Made by a program: the position numbers and the translations under genes. A DNA stretch of 64,000 bases, taken from positions 4,030,001-4,094,000 of the forward strand of contig OZ245013.1 of NCBI GenBank assembly GCA_965223675.1. Reading direction: 5' to 3'. Shown here in pieces: positions 43,642 to 52,259 of the stretch. The notes beneath the pieces are model-generated. The model was not told where the DNA came from. It did no database searches and was given only the letters and a program-made list of their open reading frames with translations. The stretch's first letter is position 1; the number at the start of each line of letters is the position of its first letter. The DNA comes from JAGQKC01 sp965223675. GTDB lineage: Bacteria > Nitrospirota > Nitrospiria > Nitrospirales > UBA8639.

Positions 43642-45420
43642 TTAGCTATAGTCCTCATTTAACGATTTTAAGAACAATATCAGAGGTGTAATGTCTTGCT
43701 CTGTTAATGAGATTCGTTTTAGTCGTCTATCACCATTTCGAAGTTTCGCATTTCGAGCAAGATCTGCGTTCTTGATATAACCCTTTATGACGTCTTCCAG
43801 AGTATCGGCTTGACCAGTATGGCTATAAGGAGCCGAATGACTCAAATCGCGAAGCCCTGGGGTCTTGAATCGAGCAATGGCGTGTTGTAAAAGCTTTCTG
43901 GGATGACAGCGTATGAAGAAATGATGAAAATGGCTGTGCCTGACACGTTGTTCTTTGCAAAGCATTCGCCAGATTCGAATTTGGGGTTGAGGAAAGTCTA
44001 GATTCGCGAAGATGTTCCACAAACCTAAATCTGTGAGTTGGGCATTGTTTGCCGAAGGAATGGAACGAAATGGTTCTTTAGCCTGAGGATGTTGTTCGGT
44101 AGCAGGTAAGTATTCATTGGGGTTTCGATTGCGTTGTCTTAACCCAGGGATATCAAGTCGTGCGAACGCTCCATCCCCATGGATGCCGTCATATTCTGCT
44201 TGGGCAATCCCCGTATTGTGGAATTTAAAGTCTGTAAAATTTGGAGCAGCATGACAAGATATGCAATTCCCAATCTCTCCTTGAGCAAGATCACTGGGAC
44301 GAAGGCGACGATGCTTTAGAGTAAAAAAGATTTTGAGGCCTTGTAACTCTTTTTGGCCGAAGACAAATGATTGATCGTGAAATTCGAAACCACCATCATC
44401 GGTATTCGGATTTCGAGTGATAAATTGTAATTGTCCTTGGCGTTCTAATCTTATGATCTTCCGAAGAAGTCGTTTGCTATAGGAAATATCTGACACCCAT
44501 TTTCTGGGTTGTCGTGGTAAGCCATTTGTCTCGAGGAACACGTCATACGGAGAAAGATTGAAACTACCGTCCTCGTCATGAGAAAACGCGAGATCTTCTG
44601 TGTAGGCCGCAATGAGTTTGGCAACCGCTTCAAAAATTTCTCGATCTGTCGCAGCAGCGACATTGACGCGAAATTCTTCAGGAAGAACAAAATCTTCTGG
44701 AATTGATGGGTCTGTTCCTGCAAGGAGCACTGCGTAGGAGAGCTCCGCAAATTCAGATGCAAGGTCCCCCGTGCCATCATCTTCTCGAATAATCCGAGCG
44801 ATATGTGCGATGGCCGTTGCAGCTTCACCGGGTACCCATCCGTAATTCCGTCCAGATAACGTGCTCTCGACTAAATCTTGAAGTGTTTTAAACTCTGCAT
44901 CAAAGTGCTGAAGAAAATTTTTTCGTGGGAGTGACGCATTGACAAGAGGAGGGGAGTTTCGAACAGTTACTGTTTTGCCATCTCCCCTAGTAGGTATAGG
45001 ACTTCGGCGAGCGAAGTCGGAGTAGGTCCGCATGCCATAGTTAGTCGTCCCATCAGCTTCAACGCCAATTTCATCAACGAAATGGCAGCTTCGGCAATTC
45101 ATGGACTGTCCAGCAAACGGGCCGTCGGCGAGCTTGTTTGCAGGTAACTTCCAGTTCACGATTTTCTCAAGAACGGGATCGCCTTGTGTCAATCGAGTAT
45201 TCATATCGCCGCCATTATCGAGGAATGTTTTAAAAAACTGAGCAAACCGCGTTTCCAAAAACAAGCGTTCGCCGTTGGTAATTTCTGCTGGATCTACTTC
45301 TTCTTCGATTTCTTGAGCTATCACATTAGGTGCAACAAGGAAAACGATGATTCCCAATGTGAGAGACGGTCCGAGTAACCACCGTTTCCGTGATTTCTCT
45401 ATCTGCTCGATAACGTCCAT
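43642..45420 (-). CDS. Dihaem cytochrome c peroxidase / MauG-like protein
   Basis: The 592-residue exported protein has an N-terminal signal peptide (hydrophobic stretch about residues 16-35, then IAQE) and two c-type haem sites, CRSCH at 109-113 and CISCH at 386-390. Family features are VRNSPPLVNASLPRKNFLQHFDAEF and FKTPGLRDLSHSAPYSHTG near the C-terminus. It is about 200 residues longer than classical peroxidases, as in many MauG-like proteins. GGAGG precedes the ATG. It follows a terminator and so is probably transcribed separately from the flavin operon upstream. Confidence 0.9.
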   Translation of the reverse strand: MDVIEQIEKSRKRWLLGPSLTLGIIVFLVAPNVIAQEIEEEVDPAEITNGERLFLETRFAQFFKTFLDNGGDMNTRLTQGDPVLEKIVNWKLPANKLADGPFAGQSMNCRSCHFVDEIGVEADGTTNYGMRTYSDFARRSPIPTRGDGKTVTVRNSPPLVNASLPRKNFLQHFDAEFKTLQDLVESTLSGRNYGWVPGEAATAIAHIARIIREDDGTGDLASEFAELSYAVLLAGTDPSIPEDFVLPEEFRVNVAAATDREIFEAVAKLIAAYTEDLAFSHDEDGSFNLSPYDVFLETNGLPRQPRKWVSDISYSKRLLRKIIRLERQGQLQFITRNPNTDDGGFEFHDQSFVFGQKELQGLKIFFTLKHRRLRPSDLAQGEIGNCISCHAAPNFTDFKFHNTGIAQAEYDGIHGDGAFARLDIPGLRQRNRNPNEYLPATEQHPQAKEPFRSIPSANNAQLTDLGLWNIFANLDFPQPQIRIWRMLCKEQRVRHSHFHHFFIRCHPRKLLQHAIARFKTPGLRDLSHSAPYSHTGQADTLEDVIKGYIKNADLARNAKLRNGDRRLKRISLTEQDITPLILFLKSLNEDYS

Positions 45421-45481
45421 TGTTGTACCTCCACGATATGAAAAATTAATTGCTTAATCTTAAACAAACGACGGAATGAGG

Positions 45482-45513
45482 AGCGGGGGATCCAGGAGGG
45501 CAGATCCCCCGCT
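45482..45513 (-). repeat. 11-bp inverted repeat in the leader of the dihaem gene
   Basis: AGCGGGGGATC (45482-45492) and GATCCCCCGCT (45503-45513) form a perfect stem around 10 nt. No T run follows on either strand. It lies between the operon terminator and the dihaem gene start, so it may be a leader structure or a protein-binding site. Confidence 0.6.
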
Positions 45514-45550
45514 ATTTGAAGCGGATGATGGGACCGCCCCTCAAACATAA

Positions 45551-45587
45551 ATAAAAAGCCCATGAGAGTTTTGTCCTCTCATGGGCT
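45551..45587 (-). terminator. Intrinsic terminator of the porin-flavin operon
   Basis: A perfect 12-bp stem AGCCCATGAGAG/CTCTCATGGGCT (45557-45568 and 45576-45587) with a 7-nt loop is followed on the minus strand by five T. It lies 58 bp after the 4-TM gene and separates it from the dihaem gene. Confidence 0.85.
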
Positions 45588-45644
45588 CTGGACTGAAGTC
45601 TCTGGCCTGTTTATCTGTGTTTTGCTACCTACCGTAAATGCTAC

Positions 45645-46160
45645 TTAGTCGTCAAAATCGCTGTTATAGGTTAACGCTTTCTTCTGAAACCACATTTCAC
45701 GCATGGGAATGATGAACATGACTAAGAAGCCAAGCGTCATCATGATATCTCCGGCTAGCATGGTCAGAACATAGATTGGCGAGACATATGTAATCAGCCA
45801 GGGAGACACTAAATCCAAAGTGACGCCAAGAAATGATACCCAGGTCGTCACGACCTTGGTCATGGAACTGGCCATGGTTAAATAAAGCACATGAACCATG
45901 ATTAAAAAAACAACCGGCATCGTGAATAAATGAAAATGCGTTGTTTCTGCAAGCTGGCCGAAGGACATGGGTTCGCCAAAGTTGGCGTCAGAGCCACGAT
46001 AATGTTGCGCAATGCCCTTTGGAGACAAATCAGTCATACTGTGAGCCCATACGAATGTAAAGATAAACCCTGCCAGCATGATGAGGAGAAACCAGGTATA
46101 GACCAATCGAATTTGTCGATCGGTGTCGCGAAGGCGAAACCGTGTATTAAAATTCCGCAT
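45645..46160 (-). CDS. 4-TM membrane protein with conserved-looking histidines
   Basis: The 171-residue product has four predicted membrane segments (about 20-40, 78-96, 104-125, 128-152). His40, His75, His77 (THFH) and His90 lie at or in the first two segments, which suggests b-type haem binding, but no named family was recognised. It directly follows the FMN-binding gene (17 bp) in the same operon, so I infer it carries electrons across the inner membrane to the periplasmic flavin protein. Confidence 0.75.
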   Translation of the reverse strand: MRNFNTRFRLRDTDRQIRLVYTWFLLIMLAGFIFTFVWAHSMTDLSPKGIAQHYRGSDANFGEPMSFGQLAETTHFHLFTMPVVFLIMVHVLYLTMASSMTKVVTTWVSFLGVTLDLVSPWLITYVSPIYVLTMLAGDIMMTLGFLVMFIIPMREMWFQKKALTYNSDFDD

Positions 46161-46177
46161 TCCGCGTCACTCTTCAT

Positions 46178-46897
46178 TCAAAACCCTAGAAGGGATTCTA
46201 AAAATCCTTTTTCAGTGCTTCCGGCTACAAGTGTGCTTGTTCCGAGTCCTAGCGGTTTTAAATAAAATTCATCGACGAGGACAAGTACACGCTTAACTCC
46301 GGCACTGGCCGAACGAACCGACATAGTTGCCCCGGAAATATTAATGATGTCACGATTGATCCGAATCGGATCACGAACGTCTTTCCCTTCGTATTGAAAG
46401 TTAAATCGTTTGGTGGCGATTTCATTCCCACGAGCTTCACGATACACCAGCACCTCAAAATTTGTGACTTCTCCTTCTGCATCAACTCCAACCATGTAGG
46501 TGATGGGGCGATGTTTACCGATCGTATTTTGGACAATCGCGTAGCCATCTACTTTGCCCTTCGTTTCTCCAATGTAGACGGTGAATGATTCTTCTGGGAA
46601 TCTCCATCCTATTCGTTCTTGGACCAAAGCTTTTTGTTCTGGTGTGAGGGTAAGAGTGTCTTTACGAATGTCTTCTGATTCTGGAAACATCACTTTCGCG
46701 GCTTCCTCTTCCGTGAAGTAGACTTCTAAATGTCCGAGTTCTTCAGCATTAAGCCATCGGTTCAGTTCATGATCCCAAATGCGTTCAAGCTGTTGCTGAG
46801 CGTGTGCGGATGGATCTGCAATTCCATAAAAAATCAAGAGAATAAGTCCTAAAAATACCTTTACGAACACAGTGGGTTGAAAAGAAAGTGTTAACAT
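46178..46897 (-). CDS. Periplasmic FMN-binding protein (ApbE substrate)
   Basis: The 239-residue product has a signal peptide (ending near AHAQ) and a C-terminal FMN-binding domain of the RnfG/NqrC type. The flavinylation site SGAT is at residues 188-191 (INISGATMS), where ApbE would attach FMN to Thr191. An apbE gene lies 3 kb away at 50049. The start overlaps the upstream lipoprotein by 7 bp, with AGAGGG as ribosome binding site. The N-terminal half (DHELNRWLNAEELGHLEVYF) is family-specific and of unknown function. Confidence 0.88.
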   Translation of the reverse strand: MLTLSFQPTVFVKVFLGLILLIFYGIADPSAHAQQQLERIWDHELNRWLNAEELGHLEVYFTEEEAAKVMFPESEDIRKDTLTLTPEQKALVQERIGWRFPEESFTVYIGETKGKVDGYAIVQNTIGKHRPITYMVGVDAEGEVTNFEVLVYREARGNEIATKRFNFQYEGKDVRDPIRINRDIINISGATMSVRSASAGVKRVLVLVDEFYLKPLGLGTSTLVAGSTEKGFLESLLGF

Positions 46898-47334
46898 TGT
46901 GCCCTCTTGAGTTGCCCATGAATACGTGATGCTAATTGGCGTTCTTGTTCTTCATTACCGGGGATTTGTCTCCAGGATCTGGATTGGACTCCCTGAGGAG
47001 ACCAAAATTCTCGAATTTGTTTGATCGTGACCGTACTTTGTCCTTGGTGAGGTTGAATGGTTAAGACAAACCGAGCACGTTCCTCATTGATGTCTCGACC
47101 GATCAAACCACTGAGGCGGTTAGATTGAACAGCGATCCAGTCAGTTTCGATGACTCGGCTTTCTTTATCGATCCGGCGAAGCTCAAATTCTTGCAGGCTG
47201 GCAAGGGCAACAGTCCACGTCTGCTCAGGCGAACAGGTTGTTGCAACGCTGGGTGCGTCAGACCAGCTCACGCATCCAGAGTGGAGCAACATGAAGGATA
47301 CACAAAAAAGAAATTGCCTATTCATGAAGTACAT
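46891..47334 (-). CDS. Lipoprotein, BamC-like by weak resemblance
   Basis: The product (147 residues, or 144 from the second ATG at 47325) has a lipobox LLHSGC. The mature part has a two-layer alpha/beta pattern (ELRRIDKESRVIETDWIAVQ) that recalls BamC/NlpB-type lipoproteins, but I cannot assign it. It lies between the porin and the FMN-binding gene and overlaps the latter by 7 bp, so it belongs to the same operon. Confidence 0.7.
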   Translation of the reverse strand: MYFMNRQFLFCVSFMLLHSGCVSWSDAPSVATTCSPEQTWTVALASLQEFELRRIDKESRVIETDWIAVQSNRLSGLIGRDINEERARFVLTIQPHQGQSTVTIKQIREFWSPQGVQSRSWRQIPGNEEQERQLASRIHGQLKRAQC

Positions 47335-47369
47335 AACTATTTAGTCAATAATTCGACTTACATTTACAT

Positions 47370-48809
47370 TTAGAAATAAGTCGACATGTTAAACTGCCAT
47401 CCATTTCGCTGTCCCGGATCATCCTGATGATGATTGAGGGTATAAGCCAATTTGATGACGGCGTCTTCAACAGGCCTAAAATTAATCCCAAACGTTAGAC
47501 GACTTACGTCATTCACATTGTTCCGACTTTGGGTATTGGTATCCACTTCTCCCCAACGAATGATTCCAGTAAACGTTGAGGCATCCGTAAAGAAAGATGG
47601 AGCGGCTTGCTTCAGAATTTCCGGCATGAAGTGGTAATTCCCCTGAACATAATATCCAGCCATTCGTTTTGGAGGAGTGCCATTTGCCGCATCCGGATTG
47701 CTACTGCCTCCTTGTATGCGTGTCCATCCCGCTTCGCCGAGAATCTCGAATGGCCCTCGTTGAAACAATCCGTCAATGGCGAAAATTGTCATGTCTTTAC
47801 TTCCCTCATCGTCCCATTTCCCATGGTGAACAGAGCCGGCCACCTCAATGCCAAGGATTGGACTAACGGATACGCGACTAACAAGCGCCTTGTTTTGATT
47901 ATTGTCGGTTTGAATGCTTCCTCGGTTCCCTCGATAACCGCCTTCCCCAAATGTCCCTCCTCCAGCTGCCATACTGCTTCCACCATCAAAGCCTTGCGTG
48001 ACATAAAATTCATAATCGACTTTCGAAAGCTGTGTGGGGTAGAACGTACCGAAGATTCCAATACCAGTTTCACCGAATGTGGATGGTATGATTAATCGAC
48101 TGACCATCGGTCGTAAAGGTAAATCATTTAATGGGGAATCATGAATCAGATTGAATCTCCCTAGGGGGATCAGAATGATTCCACCACGAAGATTAATCCA
48201 GTCGGTAAATCGATAGTCCATGGTGGCAAACTCGATTTTTACATCGCCGTCATTCTGATTGCTTTGGGGGCCACCATGTTCAATCTCGACTTCAGCGGCG
48301 ATACTTAAACGATCCGTCACCTGTGAGTAGAAGAATGGGACGAAGCGTTCTTGGTCAAATTCTAGCCCTTCATTACAATCTCGAGAATTTCCGTAATCAC
48401 AATCCGAAATGGTGAAGTCAATATATCCACCGAGAATGGTCTTGGGAGCACGTACAAATGGTTTGGCGTAAACAGTACGGCCACCCTCGAGTACACTCCC
48501 ACCGGTCACCCAATCCGTTCTTCCCTGCTGAATTTTAGCCTTAGATCTCTGAGGAGATTGTGTGGTTTCCCCTAGTCCTGGAGGTTGGGTAAAATCTGCT
48601 GGAGGAGCAGGAACTTGTGAGGGCGCGCCCATGATTTCTTGTACTCGTTGATCCACGATTCGATTAATGTCTTCTTCCGACAACACGCTAACTGGCGTCG
48701 CCGAACCCATCGTTTCCCGATCCGCAGCATTGGCCGTGTTGATCATTGCCATTTGTCCGCACATGATTGTGACGACTCCAAGAGCCCTCAACGAAAACGA
48801 TAACTTCAT
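47370..48809 (-). CDS. Outer-membrane porin
   Basis: The ATG at 48809 has GGAGGAAG just upstream and starts MKLSFSLRALGVV, a signal peptide ending near NAADRE; an in-frame start at 48827 was rejected. A short helical region with Pro/Gln-rich linker (about 40-90) precedes a beta-barrel of alternating residues ending in a terminal Phe (FNMSTYF), the outer-membrane insertion signal. It resembles phosphate-selective-type porins loosely; substrate unknown. Fur-box control upstream suggests iron uptake or redox transfer. Confidence 0.85.
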   Translation of the reverse strand: MKLSFSLRALGVVTIMCGQMAMINTANAADRETMGSATPVSVLSEEDINRIVDQRVQEIMGAPSQVPAPPADFTQPPGLGETTQSPQRSKAKIQQGRTDWVTGGSVLEGGRTVYAKPFVRAPKTILGGYIDFTISDCDYGNSRDCNEGLEFDQERFVPFFYSQVTDRLSIAAEVEIEHGGPQSNQNDGDVKIEFATMDYRFTDWINLRGGIILIPLGRFNLIHDSPLNDLPLRPMVSRLIIPSTFGETGIGIFGTFYPTQLSKVDYEFYVTQGFDGGSSMAAGGGTFGEGGYRGNRGSIQTDNNQNKALVSRVSVSPILGIEVAGSVHHGKWDDEGSKDMTIFAIDGLFQRGPFEILGEAGWTRIQGGSSNPDAANGTPPKRMAGYYVQGNYHFMPEILKQAAPSFFTDASTFTGIIRWGEVDTNTQSRNNVNDVSRLTFGINFRPVEDAVIKLAYTLNHHQDDPGQRNGWQFNMSTYF

Positions 48810-48847
48810 GGAACTTCCTCCAATCAAGAGTTGGGGACTCGTAAGGT

Positions 48848-48881
48848 CCTCTGAGATTATTGAGTGATGGGGACTCAGAGG
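48848..48881 (-). repeat. Inverted repeat between zinc-ribbon gene and porin
   Basis: CCTCTGAG (48848-48855) and CTCAGAGG (48874-48881) form an 8-bp stem with an 18-nt loop, 39 bp before the porin start. No T run follows; it could stabilise or process the operon mRNA. Confidence 0.5.
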
Positions 48882-48910
48882 CCCTCAGTTTATGTGAATA
48901 ATTCCTTGCT

Positions 48911-49141
48911 TCATGATGAGGGGGTGCTGGGAGATTTGGGCGACGTGCACAGTTGGACGGTGACTTCAGATTGTGCGAGTGCAGCAAGAGGAATGGAAAT
49001 AAGACGTTTGCACCGTTTACATTTCAACTCCACGCCACTACTTCCCAGCTTTGCAACGAGTTGTCCGCATTGGCAGCGAGCTTCGGTCACTTCTGGTCCA
49101 GATGGGACTACGGTTGCAGCTTCAAGGCTTCCCTCGATCAT
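48911..49141 (-). CDS. Small Com-like zinc-ribbon protein
   Basis: The 76-residue product has Cys residues in RCQCG and CKRCKR about 17 residues apart, resembling the zinc finger of phage Mu Com translational activators. No signal peptide is present. It is the first gene behind the Fur-box promoter and lies 101 bp before the porin. No strong ribosome binding site is seen. Whether it regulates the operon is unknown. Confidence 0.6.
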   Translation of the reverse strand: MIEGSLEAATVVPSGPEVTEARCQCGQLVAKLGSSGVELKCKRCKRLISIPLAALAQSEVTVQLCTSPKSPSTPSS

Positions 49142-49165
49142 GGTATTTGGAGAACAAATAAAATT

Positions 49166-49240
49166 GAGAATGATTTCATTTATTATTAAATATGAAATTG
49201 AGAACCATTATTAATATCTGAGCTAAGCTGAGTTTGTCAA
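49166..49240 (-). promoter_or_regulatory. Promoter with two Fur-box-like sites for the porin operon
   Basis: On the minus strand TTGACA (49240-49235) lies 18 bp before TATTAA (49216-49211). Two 19-mers, 49194-49212 and 49166-49184, each match the Fur consensus at about 13 of 19 positions read on the minus strand; the first overlaps the -10. The same 231-bp region must also serve the divergent lipoprotein-apbE pair. Confidence 0.6.
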
Positions 49241-49372
49241 TACAAGATTTCGAGAAAAAATAGGCTGTTATATGGGAAAGACTCTATCGATTTAGGGTAC
49301 AATTAGTGGTATATCATGGCAGTAAATACCTACAACTTATAGGATAAAAAGATAGAGATATATGAGGGTGGT

Positions 49373-49987
49373 ATGCAAATACTGGTAGTTAAATCTATGG
49401 TTCGGAAAGTGAAGTCAGTCATGGGATTGTTGACTCTTTCTTTCACGCTGGTAGCCTGTGCATCCGTCCAACATAACACTCTGTTAGAAGGACAAGAAAA
49501 CCAGGTGGCAGGATTTGGGCAAGTTCAGCTCAGCACATCAGGGCCGAACCCTCGTTCGTTTCCCGCGCAACTACGCTTCTTTGATGTAGTAAACATAGAG
49601 ACTCAGGAACGAACACGAGTGCGAATCGGCAAAGCCGAAGGTGCGTTTACGATGTCGCTGAATCCAGGTCACTACGAAATAATCAGAATACAAATCAATG
49701 AAGGTCCGTTCATGACGGAATCACAAATCTCTCATACATTTCAGATCAAGCCAAACGTGCTCACGTATCTGGGAAAATGGGAACTTGATGTGGATACTCC
49801 ACGCACGCAACGGATGGTGAGGATTAAAATCTCAGAAGATCGGTCTAGCTGGCTAGCCATCGTAGAGACTGAACCGCGACTCAAAACTAAGTCAGTGGTG
49901 AATTTCCTTCCAGAGCCGATAGCTGGTGAGACAAGACTTTATGCGGTTGCACCGAATCCGAAGGTGAAGTACTTTTATCGACAATAG
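49373..49987 (+). CDS. Lipoprotein of unknown function
   Basis: The 204-residue product has a lipoprotein signal peptide with lipobox LVACAS near residue 30. The mature part is rich in beta-strand pattern (GHYEIIRIQINEGPF, TYLGKWELDVDT), similar in style to carboxypeptidase-regulatory-like lipoproteins, but no family was recognised. GAGGGTGG precedes the start. It is divergent from the Fur-controlled porin operon and followed by apbE after 61 bp. Confidence 0.75.
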   Translation: MQILVVKSMVRKVKSVMGLLTLSFTLVACASVQHNTLLEGQENQVAGFGQVQLSTSGPNPRSFPAQLRFFDVVNIETQERTRVRIGKAEGAFTMSLNPGHYEIIRIQINEGPFMTESQISHTFQIKPNVLTYLGKWELDVDTPRTQRMVRIKISEDRSSWLAIVETEPRLKTKSVVNFLPEPIAGETRLYAVAPNPKVKYFYRQ

Positions 49988-50048
49988 GGTATATGTTGAG
50001 GCCCGTGAAAATAATCTTGTGTTTCATTTGTATGAAGTATATTGCGCG

Positions 50049-51083
50049 ATGACTTCAGTTCTATCTCGAAAGTTAGTCATAGTTGCGTCTGTGAGTATTT
50101 TTTGCTTTGTGCTAGGAAACGTAGGTTTTGCGAAAGATACATTAGTGAAGCGAAGTCAGTATCTGATGGGTACGCTGGTGTTTGTTACTGGAGTTGCACC
50201 AGATGAGGCTATTGCGCGTCAGGCAGTTGATGCAGGGTTAAAAGAAATACGCCGATTGGAAAAATTGCTGAGCACATGGATTCCTGAAAGTGAACTCTCT
50301 CAGGTGAATAGTGCTGCTGGCATTCAACCAGTCCATGTCAGTAAGGAGACCATGGACCTTCTCGAATATTCGCTGAAAATGGATAATTTGACAGAAGGTG
50401 GATTCAATATTGCTATTGGTCCGGCAGTAACTGTATGGAATGTGAGCGACAAAGGAAGAATACCCACATCACAGGAATTAGACACTCTGCGTCCACTCAT
50501 TGATTTAACCAACATGAAGCTAATGCGTCAGGCCGGAAAGGTTTTTCTTGCGGTTCCTGGTATGCAGGTGGATGTTGGGGGAATAGGGAAAGGTTTTGCC
50601 GCTGACCTGGCCGCAGAAGTCATGATCGATGTTGGAGCCATCGCTGGCGTGGTGGCGATATCAGGCGATATTAAGACCTTTGGGCGAATGCCCGATGGCC
50701 AACAATTTTTGTTTGGTATTCAACATCCACGAAAAGAGCAAGGCCATGTCCTGGCAACGATTGAGTTGGAAAACGAAGCCGTCTCAACTGCTGGAGATTA
50801 TCAACGTTATTTTGAACATGATGGCGTGCGGTATCACCACATTCTGAATCCCAACACTCTCCAGCCTGCGCGATCCACGCAAAGCGTGACCGTCATCGCT
50901 TCACAAGGTGTGATGGCCGATGGGCTTGATACAGGAATATTTGTCATGGGTCCAAAGAAAGGTTTGGCATTGATCGAGCGATTGCCTGAAGTCGAGGGTG
51001 TCATCGTGGATGCAGAAGGAAAAGTGACGGTCTCTTCCGGGCTCAAAGGTCGATTGCAAATACATGATGATGTTCAAAACTAA
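50049..51083 (+). CDS. apbE: FAD:protein FMN transferase
   Basis: ApbE attaches FMN from FAD covalently to Thr in target proteins outside the cytoplasm. The ATG at 50049 gives 344 residues with a signal peptide (ending near GFAKD); a GTG at 50019 would add ten. Motifs are YLMGTLVFVTG, the FAD-binding VDVGGIGKGFAADLA, AISGDIKTFG, HHILNPNTLQPA and the metal-binding ADGLDT. The likely substrate is the SGAT protein at 46178-46897. Confidence 0.93.
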   Translation: MTSVLSRKLVIVASVSIFCFVLGNVGFAKDTLVKRSQYLMGTLVFVTGVAPDEAIARQAVDAGLKEIRRLEKLLSTWIPESELSQVNSAAGIQPVHVSKETMDLLEYSLKMDNLTEGGFNIAIGPAVTVWNVSDKGRIPTSQELDTLRPLIDLTNMKLMRQAGKVFLAVPGMQVDVGGIGKGFAADLAAEVMIDVGAIAGVVAISGDIKTFGRMPDGQQFLFGIQHPRKEQGHVLATIELENEAVSTAGDYQRYFEHDGVRYHHILNPNTLQPARSTQSVTVIASQGVMADGLDTGIFVMGPKKGLALIERLPEVEGVIVDAEGKVTVSSGLKGRLQIHDDVQN

Positions 51084-51162
51084 TTAAAGGATACTGCAAT
51101 TTCAGAAGATTCAAGTCGCAGTACATGCAAAGTCGGGTCTAGTTGGGTTTTATACGAAAACG

Positions 51163-51743
51163 ATGATGTCTACTAAATTTTTGCTAGCAACCTTAATAAG
51201 TGTTGCGACATTGGGTTGCGTTAATAAGCCATCCTTTCCTGAGCAGTTGAGTTGGAAAATGAAAACTTTCTGCATGGTATCCCACCTAAGTGGATACAAG
51301 CGTATAGTACGAAAAGAGGCAATATGAGTTTCAGAGAGTTCGTACCTAAAGGGCAGACCATTGAAGATTGGGAAGAGATGCTTACATCGCAAATATTTTA
51401 TGGGGGCATAGGCAAATCTGTTAGGAAGTTTGCAGGTGATATGAGGGAAAGCTGGAAAAGTTCTTGCCCTGATTCTGAGTTTTTTCCAGTGAAGAGCGGT
51501 AAGGAAAATGGTTACGTCTTCAAATTTTGGTTGCAGTCTTGTGAGGTCAACCCTAAGACGAATAAACCCGAGTTCATATTCTTAAAAGCTATTGAGGGCA
51601 ATGATAGTTTTTACGTGATTCAGATAGCATTAAAAAGATACCCAATTGAAGAGGAAGTTGTTACATGGACACACTTTTTAGAAGGTGCTTTTGTTTGTGA
51701 CTCCAGAATCCCTGAAAGAAGATGTCCTGACTTTACTAAATGA
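51163..51743 (+). pseudogene. Lipoprotein gene broken by a single frameshift
   Basis: From ATG 51163 the frame encodes a lipoprotein signal (MMSTKFLLATLISVATLGC) and continues to about 51250. The rest of the protein (HGIPPKWIQAYSTKRGNMSF through CDSRIPERRCPDF) is in another frame, open from 51243 to 51743. Joining them near the A-rich stretch 51255-51268 gives a plausible lipoprotein of about 190 residues. The family was not recognised. It is either a pseudogene or a one-base sequence error. Confidence 0.65.
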
Positions 51744-51820
51744 AAATATATAAAACATTGTTCTGGCCAACCTTGTAGCTTTATATGGGTAGAGCCCACT
51801 GAAATCTACTTTGCTTATAC

Positions 51821-52132
51821 TTATAACTCTGCCTCACACTTCCAACCTTCTCCCGACAGACCATCGACTGCATTCACAACTTCACCGGCCTTTAGGGTCC
51901 CATCTGTTTTGACGAGGGCATGGCTTTTCCGCGTGGAAAGATCGACCTTCTGTACACCCTTAAGCTTTTTGAGTGCGGCATCAACGGCACCAAGGTAAAA
52001 CTCACAATCTTTTCCACCAAGTTTGAGGATCACTTGAGTAGGGTTGATCTCTGGTTCTGAGTTATTGCTATCACATCCCCAAGTTACAATGGCGATAAAA
52101 AATATTGAGAGAATGCCCAGAGTTCTACGCAA
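51821..52132 (-). CDS. HMA-like lipoprotein, copy 1
   Basis: From a TTG at 52132, preceded by AAGGAAAG, the product has 103 residues: a signal segment ending in TWGC, an acidic linker, then a heavy-metal-associated-like ferredoxin fold (QVILKLGGKDCEFYLGAVDA, VDGLSGEGWKCE). The usual CxxC is reduced to one Cys, with a second near the C-terminus. It is clearly paralogous to the gene at 53011. The frame is open to 52231, but the N-terminal part is not signal-like. Confidence 0.7.
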   Translation of the reverse strand: MRRTLGILSIFFIAIVTWGCDSNNSEPEINPTQVILKLGGKDCEFYLGAVDAALKKLKGVQKVDLSTRKSHALVKTDGTLKAGEVVNAVDGLSGEGWKCEAEL

Positions 52133-52259
52133 TGTCTTTCCTTTCTTATGGCACAGAGAGCGATTTTTGCATTTCGATGGGTTATTAACTTTCCAACTCT
52201 TTTGAAGGTTCGACGAAACATAAAAGGTCATTTCTTGACTTCACATAGTCTTGCAAAGG

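Noticed and set aside
43823..44020. Alternative frame within the dihaem gene suggesting a double frameshift
   Set aside because: The main frame stays open with family motifs on both sides (DLGLWNIFANLDF and FKTPGLRDL), so an unusual insert is more likely.
51255..51268. Programmed -1 ribosomal frameshift in the lipoprotein
   Set aside because: No X-XXY-YYZ slippery heptamer in the reading frame and no clear downstream stem.
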